Assembly (NCBI GenBank): GCA_016213205.1
Contig: JACRAZ010000078.1
Location: forward strand, 1-33,477
Length of the DNA: 33,477 nt
DNA from: Burkholderiales bacterium
GTDB taxonomy: Bacteria > Pseudomonadota > Gammaproteobacteria > Burkholderiales > Burkholderiaceae_C
Reading direction: 5' to 3'
The notes below the pieces were generated by a model. It made no database searches, was not told the DNA's origin, and saw only the letters and a list, made by a program, of their open reading frames with translations. Shown here in pieces: positions 21,852 through 30,603 of the stretch (positions are counted from its first letter, which is position 1; every line of letters begins with the position of its first letter). The position numbers and the translations under genes were made by a program.

Positions 21852-23033
21852 ATGCATTTCGATGTCAAGACGCTGCGTGCCACCGTGCTGGCCGCCCTGG
21901 CCACCGTGGCCCTGCCCTCCCCCGCGCTGGCCCAGCCAGCGGCCAACCCCTGGGCCAGCCCCGAGGCCTGGCTGTGCCAGCCGGGCCGCCAGGACCTGTG
22001 CAGCACGCCGGTGGCGCGCAGCATCGTCGCGGCCGAGGGCAGCGCGCAGCGCGACGAAAGCCGCGCCCAGCCGGCCGCGCCGATCGACTGCTTCTACGTC
22101 TACCCCACCATCTCCACCGACCCCAACGGCAACAGCAGCCTGGCCATCGGCCCCGGTGAGCAGCGCGCGGTGGCGCACCAGTTCGCGCTGTTCGCCTCGG
22201 TGTGCCGGCCGTTTGCGCCGATGTACCGCCAGGTCACGCTGGCCGGCCTGCGCAGCCTGATCGTGGGCCAGCCGATCCCGATGGACCGCGAGCTCGGCTA
22301 CCGCGACGTGCTGGCCGCCTGGCAGCACTACCTGGCCACCGAGAACCAGGGCCGCGGCGTGGTGCTGATCGGCCACTCGCAGGGTGCGCGCATGCTGATG
22401 CAGCTGCTGCAGCAGGAGATCGATGGCAAGCCGGTGCAGGCGCGGCTGGTCTCGGCCGTGCTGGCCGGCATGAACATCGAGGTGCCGCCGGGGCAGGACA
22501 AGGGCGGCAGCTTCCAGCACCTGCCGCTGTGCCGCAGCGCGGGCCAGGCCGGCTGCGTGATCGCCTACGCCAGCTACCGTGCCAGCCTGCCGCCGCCGGC
22601 CAACGCGCTGTTCGGCCGCAGCCGCAGCGCCGGGCGCGAGGTGGCCTGCGTGGACCCGGTGGCCCTGAGCGGCCAGCCGGTGGACAGCTACCTGCCGGTG
22701 CCCGGCAACCTGCTGGGCGGCGCACCGCGCCAGGACGACTGGCTGGCCATGGCCAAGACGGTGGACACGCCCTTCGTCACGCTGCCCGGGCTGCTGAGCG
22801 CACGCTGCGTCAACGAAGGCGGCGCGTCCTACCTGTCGTTCACGCTCACCCCGGCGGCGCAGGGCCCGCAGCCGAAGGACATTCCCGGCGACACCATCAG
22901 CCAGGGCCGCGTGCTCGACAACTGGGGCCTGCACCTGGTGGACATCGGCCTCGTGGCGGGCAACCTGCGCACGGTGGTGCGCCGCCAGGGCCAGGCCTGG
23001 CTGGCCGCGCAGCCGACACCGGCCGCGCGCTGA
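21852..23033 (+). CDS. DUF3089 alpha/beta-hydrolase, exported
   Basis: The product has 393 residues. A signal peptide ends at A-L-A-Q (25-28). The body matches DUF3089: P-I-D-C-F-Y-V-Y-P-T-I-S-T-D (77-90), F-A-P-M-Y-R-Q-V-T (121-129), and the nucleophile elbow G-H-S-Q-G (174-178) with S176. A late H in W-G-L-H-L-V-D may complete the catalytic set. Cys pairs (C42/C50, C80/C118) suggest disulfides, consistent with export. These are probably esterases or lipases; the substrate is unknown. It is followed 118 bases later by the CHRD gene with its own strong ribosome site, so the operon boundary is uncertain. Confidence 0.85.
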   Translation: MHFDVKTLRATVLAALATVALPSPALAQPAANPWASPEAWLCQPGRQDLCSTPVARSIVAAEGSAQRDESRAQPAAPIDCFYVYPTISTDPNGNSSLAIGPGEQRAVAHQFALFASVCRPFAPMYRQVTLAGLRSLIVGQPIPMDRELGYRDVLAAWQHYLATENQGRGVVLIGHSQGARMLMQLLQQEIDGKPVQARLVSAVLAGMNIEVPPGQDKGGSFQHLPLCRSAGQAGCVIAYASYRASLPPPANALFGRSRSAGREVACVDPVALSGQPVDSYLPVPGNLLGGAPRQDDWLAMAKTVDTPFVTLPGLLSARCVNEGGASYLSFTLTPAAQGPQPKDIPGDTISQGRVLDNWGLHLVDIGLVAGNLRTVVRRQGQAWLAAQPTPAAR

Positions 23034-23151
23034 GCGGCCCGCGGCGGGTGCCGGCCCGCCGCCCCCCTAGAAACCATGGAATAGGCGACCGCCCCCGTTC
23101 GTTTGCTCGCTGGGCGTGCACCCGCGCCCGCAACCACGGAGGTCCACCACC

Positions 23152-23742
23152 ATGATCAAGATCGCCAGCCTGCTGGCCGCCGCCGCATTGGCGCTGCCGC
23201 TGTGCGCACGCGCCGAGGTCCATGCCTATGTCGGATTGCCCCTGACAGCCACCCAGGAGCCCACGGCGCCCAACTCCACCGGCACCGGCACCGTCACCGC
23301 GCTGTACGACACGGCCACCAAGGTGCTGCTGTACAGCGTCGTCTACCAGCTCAACCCCGGCTCCACCGCCACCGCGGCCCACTTCCACGGCCCGGCCGCG
23401 CTGGGTGTGAACGCGGGCGTGCAGATCGGCCTGCCCACCGCGCCCACCGGCAATGCCGGCAAGCTCACCGGCACCGTGACGCTCACCCCCGCGCAGGAGG
23501 CCGACCTGCTGGCCGGCAAGTGGTACCTCAACCTGCACAGCACGCTGGCCGCCGGCGGCGAGCTGCGCGCCCAGCTGCTGGAGAACAGTGCCTCGCTGGT
23601 GCTGCCGATGTTCGCCAACAACAAGCTCACGATCCCGGCGGTGCTGCTGCCGGGCTTCGCCGGCACGGCCTCGTACACGGTGGAGATGAACTACCTGGGT
23701 GGCACGAGCTTCGGGCTCACGACCGCCACGCCCTTGCGCTGA
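23152..23742 (+). CDS. CHRD-domain exported protein
   Basis: The product has 196 residues. A signal peptide (M-I-K-I-A-S-L-L-A-A-A-A-L-A-L-P-L-C-A-R-A) precedes a CHRD domain (about 25-145): L-T-A-T-Q-E-P, S-V-V-Y-Q-L-N-P, A-A-H-F-H-G-P-A, and W-Y-L-N-L-H-S-T with G-G-E-L-R-A-Q-L near the end, all typical. The A-H-F-H-G motif is conserved in the family. CHRD domains were first described in chordin; the bacterial role is unknown. GGAGG (23138-23142) precedes ATG 23152. The decaheme cytochrome gene starts 16 bases after its stop, so it is probably co-expressed with the electron conduit. Confidence 0.85.
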   Translation: MIKIASLLAAAALALPLCARAEVHAYVGLPLTATQEPTAPNSTGTGTVTALYDTATKVLLYSVVYQLNPGSTATAAHFHGPAALGVNAGVQIGLPTAPTGNAGKLTGTVTLTPAQEADLLAGKWYLNLHSTLAAGGELRAQLLENSASLVLPMFANNKLTIPAVLLPGFAGTASYTVEMNYLGGTSFGLTTATPLR

Positions 23743-23758
23743 CCCGGCAGGGCACGCC

Positions 23759-24682
23759 ATGCGCGGGTGGCGCTGTGCACTGCTGTGGGCACTGCTGTGC
23801 GGCCCCGCCGCGGCCCAGCTGCCCGTGGCTGCGGCCGATGGCATGGCACGTTACGTGGGCGAGGCGGTCTGCCTGCGCTGCCATGCGCAGGAGAACGCCC
23901 ACTTCGGCCACACCGTGCATGCACGCGCGTTCCGCCAGAACCCGCGCAGCGAACGTGAGCGCCAGGTGTGCGAGGCCTGCCACGGCCCGGGCTCGGGGCA
24001 TGTGGCCAATGCCACCGACCGCAGCGCGCTGATCGGCTTCACGCGGGGCTGGGGCACGCCGGTGGCGGTGCAGAACGCGCAGTGCGAGGCCTGCCACGCC
24101 GGGCGCCAGCGCCTGCACTGGCCCGGCTCGGTGCATGCCACGAACCAGATCGCCTGCAGCGACTGCCACAACCCGATGGCGCGCTTTTCCGCCGCCGGCC
24201 TGCTGACGCAGGCCAGCGTCTCCGAAACCTGCTACGGCTGCCATGCCCAGCAGCGGGCCGAGTTCCGCAAGCGCTCGCACATGCCGCTGCCCGAGGGCAA
24301 GCTGTCCTGCGAGAGCTGCCACAACCCGCATGGCTCGCCCACCCGGCCGCTGCTGAAGGCCGGTTCGGTGAACGCCTTGTGCACCGGCTGCCATGCCGAG
24401 AAGCGCGGCCCCTTCCTCTGGGAGCACGCGCCGGTGCGCGAGAACTGCATGAACTGCCACGAGGCCCATGGCGCGAGCCAGGAGATGCTGCTGGTGGCGC
24501 CGCGGCCCTTCCTGTGCCAGCAATGCCACAGCAACCGCACCCACCAGAACCGGCTGCTCACCGCGGTGAACCAGCCCGGCGGCGCCGACCCCAGCGAGCG
24601 CCTGATGGCCCGCAGCTGCCAAACCTGCCATGCGCAGGTGCACGGCAGCAACCACCCCGCCGGCGTGCGCTTCCTGCGCTAG
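23759..24682 (+). CDS. DmsE/MtrA-type decaheme c-type cytochrome
   Basis: The product has 307 residues with a signal peptide (1-20) and exactly ten C-x-x-C-H heme sites, at residues 38, 71, 109, 133, 158, 184, 208, 230, 253 and 287 (first Cys). Length, heme number and even spacing match MtrA/MtoA/PioA/DmsE. Additional His residues (for example H51, H54, H81, H120, H126, H174, H223, H237) can act as distal ligands. In known systems this protein sits inside the MtrB-type barrel and carries electrons across the outer membrane. ATG 23759 begins the signal peptide; the frame is open upstream but without homology. The barrel gene follows after 28 bases. Confidence 0.95.
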   Translation: MRGWRCALLWALLCGPAAAQLPVAAADGMARYVGEAVCLRCHAQENAHFGHTVHARAFRQNPRSERERQVCEACHGPGSGHVANATDRSALIGFTRGWGTPVAVQNAQCEACHAGRQRLHWPGSVHATNQIACSDCHNPMARFSAAGLLTQASVSETCYGCHAQQRAEFRKRSHMPLPEGKLSCESCHNPHGSPTRPLLKAGSVNALCTGCHAEKRGPFLWEHAPVRENCMNCHEAHGASQEMLLVAPRPFLCQQCHSNRTHQNRLLTAVNQPGGADPSERLMARSCQTCHAQVHGSNHPAGVRFLR

Positions 24683-24710
24683 GGCCGGTGCACACCACGG
24701 AGATGAGCGC

Positions 24711-27278
24711 GTGAGCCACCGCACCCCAGGCCACCCTGGCGCGAAGCCGCCCGCGTGGCGCGCCCTCGGGCGCCTGCTCGGCTGGGCCGCCGTGGCCGGG
24801 CTCGCGGCCCCCGCCGCGCTGGCCGATCCGCTTGCCGCCTGGCCGGGCACGCTGGGGGACGCGGCCCACCCCGCGCTGCGGCTCGGCCCGGGCGAGCGCG
24901 ATCCCGCCGGCCTGGGCCCCTACCGCACACCGGCCTCGCGCAGCCCGGCGGGCCTGCTGTACGCGCTGCCCTTCACGCCGCCGCGCGAGGCCCGGCTGGG
25001 CGACTCGGGCTGGTGGGTCGCGGGCTTCGCCGAGGCGGGCCTGCTGCTGGGCGAGACCGGGCGGCGCCCGGCGCTGTCCAGCCAGTACCGGGACACCGAC
25101 AACGGCCTCGTGCTGCAGCGCTTCGACCTGCAGGCGAACAAGCCGGACGAAGCCCGCTTCATGGCGCTGGTGGGCGGCGCCGCGGGCCACCAGGACCAGC
25201 ACATCGGCCTGCAGTTCGGCCGCTACAACGACTACCGCGTCAGCCTCGCGTTCAACGCGACACCGCAGGTCAGCGCCACCGGGGCCCGGCCCATCTGGCA
25301 AGGGGTCGGCACCGGCCAGCTGGTGCTGACACCGGCACCCGGGGTCGCCGCCGGCGGCGCCAGCGCCAACAACGCCGCCAATGCCGCGGCGCTGCAGCGC
25401 CTGATCGCGCACAGCGGCGACACCACGCTCGGTGTGCAGCGCCGCAGCGGCGCGGCCCGCATCGAGCTGCGGCTGGCCGAGGGCTGGACCCTCCTGTCCA
25501 GTGTTGCGCTGGACCTGCGCCAGGGTGCACGCGCCTTCGGCGGCAACGAGGGCAACGGCGAGACCGTGGAGCCGATCGACCAGCGCACCCACACGCTGCG
25601 TGCCGAGCTGCAGTACGCCGACGAACGCACGCAGCTCAACCTGGCGCTGGCGGCCTCGCTGTTCCGCAACCACATCGACACTCTGAGCTGGGAGAACCCG
25701 TTCCGCCACCCGGTGGGTGCGCTGCGCATCCTGGGCGGGCGTGCCGACCTGGCGCCCGACAACGAGGCCTACCACGCGCGGCTGGAGTTCGCGCAGTCGC
25801 TGCTGGCGGACTGGCGTGGCCGGCTCACCGCCACCCTCGAGCTGGGTGCGCTGCGGCAGAACGACACGCTGATCCCGCCCACGGCCACCCGGGGCACCGG
25901 CGCGCCCTTCGGCAGCGGCTTCGACGGCAACTTCGATCTCTGGAACACCGGCGCCGCGCTGAGCCGGCCGCGCGCCGAGGCCGCCATCGACACCCGCCTG
26001 CTCGACCTGGGCCTCTCGCTCGCGCCGGCCCCGCGGCTCACCGTGCGCGCCACGTTGCGCCACCACGCAAGCCGCAACGGCAGCCAGTACACCGCCTTCA
26101 ACCCGCAGACGGGCCAGTACGGCTACATCATCCAGGACACCAACGCACGCACGGTCTACGACGGCAGCAACAACATCCACTACCGCAGCATCCCCTTCGA
26201 GGGTGCGCAGGACACGCTGCGCCTGGGCACCGAACTGCAGTTGCGGCGGCGCGCCATGCTGTCGGCCGAGGCCGAGCGCGACACCGTGCACCGCGCCCAC
26301 CGCGAGCGCCACCGCACCTGGGAGGACCGCCTGCGCCTGGGCTACACCGAGCGCGGCTTCGAGCGGATGACGCTGCGCCTGTCCTACGAGCAGGCGCGCC
26401 GGCGCGGCAGCCCCTACGAGAGCGACCCGTACCGCGCCTTCTACACCGTCTCGCGGCCCGACTACACGGTGACACGGGCCAACCTGCTCGATGCCCTGCA
26501 CACGCTGGAGGAACAGCGCAAGTTCGACCTCGCCGACCGCCGGCAGCAGCTCCTGAAGGCACGCATCAACCTGATGCCGCGCGACGACATGGACCTGGGC
26601 CTCACGCTGCAGGCCCGGGCCGACGACTACCCGGCCGAGTTCGGCCGCACCGGGCGCCAGTCGCAGCACGCGGTCCACCTCGATGCCGGCTACCTGCCCT
26701 CGGCGGCCACGGCGCTCACCGCCTACCTCTCGCGGCAGCGGGCACGCCAGCAGCAGGCCGGCGCGGCCGATCTGGGCAGCGCGGTGGCCGCGGGCTGCTT
26801 CTCGCTGCCGCCCAGCTGCTCCAACGCCTTCGGCGCGCCGGGCAGCATCTATCCCGCCCGCCTGGCCTGGCGCGCCGCCGGGCAGGAGCGCAGCAGCGCG
26901 TTCGGCATCGGGCTGCGGCACCGCTTCGGCCGGCCCGAGCTGGAGCTGCAGTACAGCCGCGTCTCCTCGCGCTCGCCGCTGGCCTATGCCTACGCCTCCG
27001 CCGATGCGCTGCAGAGCCCGGGCTTCGCCGCCCAGGCCGCGGACAGCTTCACCGACATGCGCCACCAGTGGCAGGCGGTCGATGCGGCCCTGCGGCTGCC
27101 GCTGTCGCGCAGCCTGGCGCTGCGGCTGACGCTGCGCCACGAGCGCGTGCGCGTGGCCGATTGGCATTACAGCGGCCTGGACCAGGGCCTGGTGGTGGGC
27201 AACCGGGTCTACCTGGACGCCGGCCCCGAGGGCTACCGCGCCCTGCGCGCGGGGGCCTTCGTGCAACTGTCCCTGTGA
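24711..27278 (+). CDS. MtrB/PioB-family outer-membrane beta-barrel
   Basis: The product has 855 residues from GTG 24711. A long N-terminus (about 40 residues) with a hydrophobic core ending at A-L-A-D acts as signal peptide. The mature protein alternates amphipathic strands with polar loops through to the end, and shows the family traits (Q-Y-R-D-T-D-N-G near 125; L-R-L-G-Y-T-E-R-G-F-E-R-M-T-L near 540). Length suits a 26-strand barrel. The N-terminal C-x-x-C of Shewanella MtrB is absent; the only two Cys are in a loop G-C-F-S-L-P-P-S-C near residue 700. It should sheath the decaheme cytochrome. No outer-surface MtrC-type cytochrome gene follows, as in iron-oxidising PioAB/MtoAB-type systems. 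Confidence 0.9.
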   Translation: MSHRTPGHPGAKPPAWRALGRLLGWAAVAGLAAPAALADPLAAWPGTLGDAAHPALRLGPGERDPAGLGPYRTPASRSPAGLLYALPFTPPREARLGDSGWWVAGFAEAGLLLGETGRRPALSSQYRDTDNGLVLQRFDLQANKPDEARFMALVGGAAGHQDQHIGLQFGRYNDYRVSLAFNATPQVSATGARPIWQGVGTGQLVLTPAPGVAAGGASANNAANAAALQRLIAHSGDTTLGVQRRSGAARIELRLAEGWTLLSSVALDLRQGARAFGGNEGNGETVEPIDQRTHTLRAELQYADERTQLNLALAASLFRNHIDTLSWENPFRHPVGALRILGGRADLAPDNEAYHARLEFAQSLLADWRGRLTATLELGALRQNDTLIPPTATRGTGAPFGSGFDGNFDLWNTGAALSRPRAEAAIDTRLLDLGLSLAPAPRLTVRATLRHHASRNGSQYTAFNPQTGQYGYIIQDTNARTVYDGSNNIHYRSIPFEGAQDTLRLGTELQLRRRAMLSAEAERDTVHRAHRERHRTWEDRLRLGYTERGFERMTLRLSYEQARRRGSPYESDPYRAFYTVSRPDYTVTRANLLDALHTLEEQRKFDLADRRQQLLKARINLMPRDDMDLGLTLQARADDYPAEFGRTGRQSQHAVHLDAGYLPSAATALTAYLSRQRARQQQAGAADLGSAVAAGCFSLPPSCSNAFGAPGSIYPARLAWRAAGQERSSAFGIGLRHRFGRPELELQYSRVSSRSPLAYAYASADALQSPGFAAQAADSFTDMRHQWQAVDAALRLPLSRSLALRLTLRHERVRVADWHYSGLDQGLVVGNRVYLDAGPEGYRALRAGAFVQLSL

Positions 27279-27349
27279 ATGCGCCGCACCCGCCGGGCTG
27301 GGGTAAGCTGCCGCTTCCCGGTATCCGGGCCAGCCGGCCCCGCGCGCCC

Positions 27350-27601
27350 ATGAGCTCACAGAACCTGAAGGTGATCCTGGTCTTCGGTACCGACGACCAG
27401 GCCTGGATCCGCCGCTCCTCCATCGCGATACCGCAGTTCTGGCAAGGCCACACGGTGCCGCCGGTGCAGGGCGACGTCATCCGCCTGGGTGGCCGCCAGT
27501 TCCTGATCCAGGGCCGGGTGTGGGAACACGACGGCGAGATGCCGGTGCTGCGCCTGTTCGTCGGCAACGCCCACGCACACAGCGACACGGTGTTCGGCTG
27601 A
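27350..27601 (+). CDS. Small uncharacterised protein downstream of the electron conduit
   Basis: The product has 83 residues from ATG 27350. It has no signal peptide and no membrane segment. It looks like a small beta-rich domain: L-K-V-I-L-V-F-G-T, H-T-V-P-P-V-Q-G-D-V-I-R-L-G-G-R-Q-F-L-I-Q-G-R-V-W. The last part is rich in His (H-A-H near 76-78). I recognise no family. Coding is supported by G/C-ending third positions and a sensible composition, unlike the frames around it. It lies 71 bases after the barrel gene and 21 before the Bug receptor gene, with no clear ribosome site. Confidence 0.55.
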   Translation: MSSQNLKVILVFGTDDQAWIRRSSIAIPQFWQGHTVPPVQGDVIRLGGRQFLIQGRVWEHDGEMPVLRLFVGNAHAHSDTVFG

Positions 27602-27622
27602 GCACCCGGCTCGGCCCCCGCG

Positions 27623-28621
27623 ATGCAAGCCCCTTCCCTCCGACGCCGCCGCCTGGCGGCCAGCCTGGCCGCCCTGGCCGCCCTGGCCACCGCGCCGCAG
27701 GCGCTGCGCGCGCAGGACAGCCCGGTGCGCCCGGTCAAGCTGCTGCTGGGGGCCCCTCCGGGCGGCCCCACCGATTTCCTGGCGCGCATGCTGGCCGATG
27801 CACTGAGCGCGCGCCCGGGCCAGGGCGTGGTGGTCGACTACAAGCCCGGCGCGGCCGGCACGCTGGCGGCCGAGGCCGTGGCACAAGCCGCCCCGGACGG
27901 CTTCACGCTGCTGGTGGCCGGGCCCAGTTCCACCGTGGCCGCGCCGCTGTTCTTCCGCACGCTGCGCTACGACCCGGCACGTGACTTCACGCCGGTGGCC
28001 ATGCTCGGGGCCGGTGCCTTCGTGCTGGTGGTGCACCCCAGCCTGCCGGCGCGCACGGTGGCGGAATTCCTGGCGCTGGCGCGCAGCCGCGAGGGCGGGC
28101 TGCGTTTCGGCTCCAGCGGCATCGGCTCGGCCGGCCACCTGTGTGCCGAACTCATCGGCCAGGCCACCGGCGCCCGGCTGCTGCACGTGCCCTACAAGGG
28201 CGAGGCGCAGGCCGCCAACGACCTGCTGGGCGGGCAGATCGATTTCATGATCACCGCGCCCAACATGGCGCTGCCGCACGCCCGCGCCGGCCGGCTGCGC
28301 ATCCTGGCCGTGACCACGCGCGAGCGCACGGCCGCGCTGCCCGAGGTGCCCACGCTGCACGAGGCCGGCCTGCCCGGCTTCGAATACCTGGGCTGGCTGG
28401 CCGTGTTCGCCCCCACGGGCACACCACGCGCCACGGTGGAGGCGGTGCAGGCCGCCTGGGCCCGCACGCTGGCCGAGGGCCCGGTGCCCACCCGGCTGGG
28501 CGAGCTGGGCATGCGCGCACCCCAGCGCCTGGAAAGCCCGGCCGGGCTGGCCGCCTTCCTGGCCAGCGAACAGGCCCGCCTCGCACGCGTGGTGAAGGAA
28601 ACAGGCCTGAAGGCCGAGTGA
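27623..28621 (+). CDS. Bug/TctC-family periplasmic substrate-binding protein
   Basis: The product has 332 residues. An Arg-rich start (L-R-R-R-R-L-A-A-S-L) leads into a signal peptide ending near A-L-R-A-Q. The mature protein carries the Bug signature V-R-P-V-K-L-L-L-G-A-P-P-G-G-P-T-D-F, the second ligand loop with Y-K-P-G-A-A-G-T-L-A-A-E, and the late V-P-Y-K-G-E segment. It should bind a small carboxylate. No TctA/TctB membrane partners are next to it, so it is an orphan receptor. It is the second Bug protein in the window, clearly diverged from the one at 10563. Confidence 0.92.
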   Translation: MQAPSLRRRRLAASLAALAALATAPQALRAQDSPVRPVKLLLGAPPGGPTDFLARMLADALSARPGQGVVVDYKPGAAGTLAAEAVAQAAPDGFTLLVAGPSSTVAAPLFFRTLRYDPARDFTPVAMLGAGAFVLVVHPSLPARTVAEFLALARSREGGLRFGSSGIGSAGHLCAELIGQATGARLLHVPYKGEAQAANDLLGGQIDFMITAPNMALPHARAGRLRILAVTTRERTAALPEVPTLHEAGLPGFEYLGWLAVFAPTGTPRATVEAVQAAWARTLAEGPVPTRLGELGMRAPQRLESPAGLAAFLASEQARLARVVKETGLKAE

Positions 28622-28704
28622 GCGGCCCCACCCGCCCACGCATCCGCTACAGAACGCGCCGCCGGCGCCGATCACCCTGAGGCCCCCCTGCCTTTGGTGA
28701 TGCC

Positions 28705-30573
28705 ATGCCACGCCTGCTTGCCCTTGCCCTGTGCGCCCTGCTTGGAGGGGCCGCGCTGCTGGTGCCGCTGCCCGCCCCGGCGGCCACCACCGCGGCCGCC
28801 AACTCGGCCGCGCTGATGGCCCAGGCCCAGGCGGCCAACCCCACCCGATATGCCTTTGCGCTGAGCAAGGGCGCCGAGCTGCGCGCCACCAGCGACAACC
28901 GCGCTTTCTCGGCCTGGTGGCAGCCCGCCAGCGGCACGCCCAAGGGCGTGATCGTGGCGCTGCACGGCCATGCCAGCTGGGCCACCGACGAGCTGTACCT
29001 CTGGCAGCCCTATGCCGAGAAGTACGGCTACGCGGTGCTCGCGCTGCAGTGGTGGTTCGGCGGCGGCGAGGCCACCAGCGACTACTACACGCCCGACGAG
29101 GTGTACCCGCTGGTCAGCGCGCTGCTGGCCGCCAAGGGCACCAAGCCGGGCACCGTGTTCTATGTCGGTTATTCACGCGCCTCGGCCAACAGCTACGCGG
29201 TGGCCGCGCGCGACGCGGCCAGCACCGGCGGCCGCTACTTCGGGCTGGTGCTGTCGAACGCGGGCGGCGTGATGTCGGGCTACCCGCCCAACCAGCAGAT
29301 CGACGCCGGCGCCTACGGCAGCCAGCCGTTTGCCGGCATGAAGTGGGCCATGTACTGCGGCCAGAAGGACCCCGACCCCACGATCAACGGCTGCACCGCG
29401 ATGAACGCGGCCAAGGCCTGGGTGACGAAGTACGGCGCCAGCGTGCTGCTGTTCATCGACGACCCCACCGGCGACCACGGTGGCTTCATGACCAACAGCG
29501 CCAATGTCGAGAGCGCGCTGGCCACCTACGCCAGCGTGCTGGCCAGTGCCAGCGCGGTGCCGGCGTGCACGCTCAACGCCAGCGCCAGCGTGCTCACCGT
29601 GGGCAGCGGCAGCACGCTCACCGCGCTGTGCAGCCCGGTGGCCAGCGCCTACGCCTGGACCGGCGGCACCTGCGCCGGCACCAGCGGCGCCAGTTGCACC
29701 GTGACCCCCAGCGCCACCACCACCTACGGCGTGATGGGCAGCAACTCGGCCGGCTGGGGCGCGGCCGCCAGCCTCACGATCACCGTCAACGCCGACAAGT
29801 CGCCGCCCAGCGTGCCCGGGGGGCTGAAGACCACGGCGGTGGAGAGCACCCAGCTCGGCCTGTCCTGGTCGGCCGCCACCGACAACGTGGGCGTCAGCAG
29901 CTACCGCGTCTACCGCAACGGCACGCTGGTGGCCAGCCCGGGCAGCCCCACCCACACCGACACCGGGTTGCAGGCCGCCACCACCTACACCTACACCGTG
30001 GCCGCCTGCGACGCGGCGGGCAACTGCTCGGCCCCGTCGCCGGGCCTGCGCGTGACCACCAGCACACCGGTGGCGGTGCCGGTGTGCACGCTCAGCGCAT
30101 CCCCCGCCTCGGTGGCCCCGGGCGGCAGCGCCACGCTCAGCGCCCGCTGCACGCCCGCGGCCACCACCTACACCTGGACCGGCGGAAGCTGCGCCGGCAG
30201 CAGCGGCGCGAGCTGCAGCGTCACGCCCACCGCCACCACCGCGTACACGGTGCAGGGCAGCAATGCCGGCGGCAGCGGCGCGGCGGCCAGCGCCACCGTC
30301 ACGGTGACGGCGCCGGCCCCCACCAACGTGCTGAGCAATGCCGAGGCCGATTGCCTGTTCGACTGGGGCGAGGACCAGTCCCCGCAGTTGCTGAGCCCGC
30401 GCCGGCCCGGCTCGCTGAGCAGCGCGCCCTACTACTACCGCCGCTACACCACGAGCAACAGCTACCTCGGCGTCTCGTCGGCCGACAACCGGCTGTACTA
30501 CGTGGACGCCAGCGGCCGCTTCAGCGACCTGGGGCTCGCGGCCACCTGGTCCACCCAGGCTGGGTGCCGATGA
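28705..30573 (+). CDS. Modular secreted alpha/beta-hydrolase with Ig-like, FN3 and C-terminal domains
   Basis: The product has 622 residues. Signal peptide about 1-27. Hydrolase domain about 50-283: A-L-H-G-H-A-S-W (85-92) as oxyanion loop, nucleophile S157 in G-Y-S-R-A-S (155-160), D222/D224 and H258 in D-H-G-G as likely triad partners. Then an Ig-like module (288-360) starting C-T-L-N-A-S-A-S, an FN3 domain (365-455, S-P-P-S-V-P-G-G-L ... Y-T-V-A-A-C-D), a second Ig-like module (460-540) closely repeating the first (C-T-L-S-A-S-P-A, T-W-T-G-G-S-C-A-G), and a C-terminal domain (545-622) related to that of the protein at 5919. The architecture suggests an extracellular esterase or depolymerase that binds an insoluble substrate; the substrate is not known. 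Confidence 0.85.
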   Translation: MPRLLALALCALLGGAALLVPLPAPAATTAAANSAALMAQAQAANPTRYAFALSKGAELRATSDNRAFSAWWQPASGTPKGVIVALHGHASWATDELYLWQPYAEKYGYAVLALQWWFGGGEATSDYYTPDEVYPLVSALLAAKGTKPGTVFYVGYSRASANSYAVAARDAASTGGRYFGLVLSNAGGVMSGYPPNQQIDAGAYGSQPFAGMKWAMYCGQKDPDPTINGCTAMNAAKAWVTKYGASVLLFIDDPTGDHGGFMTNSANVESALATYASVLASASAVPACTLNASASVLTVGSGSTLTALCSPVASAYAWTGGTCAGTSGASCTVTPSATTTYGVMGSNSAGWGAAASLTITVNADKSPPSVPGGLKTTAVESTQLGLSWSAATDNVGVSSYRVYRNGTLVASPGSPTHTDTGLQAATTYTYTVAACDAAGNCSAPSPGLRVTTSTPVAVPVCTLSASPASVAPGGSATLSARCTPAATTYTWTGGSCAGSSGASCSVTPTATTAYTVQGSNAGGSGAAASATVTVTAPAPTNVLSNAEADCLFDWGEDQSPQLLSPRRPGSLSSAPYYYRRYTTSNSYLGVSSADNRLYYVDASGRFSDLGLAATWSTQAGCR

Positions 30574-30603
30574 GCCGCGCGCGCGAGCCACTGAACCCGA
30601 ACT

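Noticed and set aside
21066..22934. Reverse open frame of 622 codons
   Set aside because: Shadow of the lipoprotein and DUF3089 genes, both of which have clear signal sequences and family motifs in their own frames.
24558..27359. Reverse open frame of 933 codons
   Set aside because: Antisense shadow of the decaheme cytochrome end and the MtrB/PioB barrel; no motif of its own.
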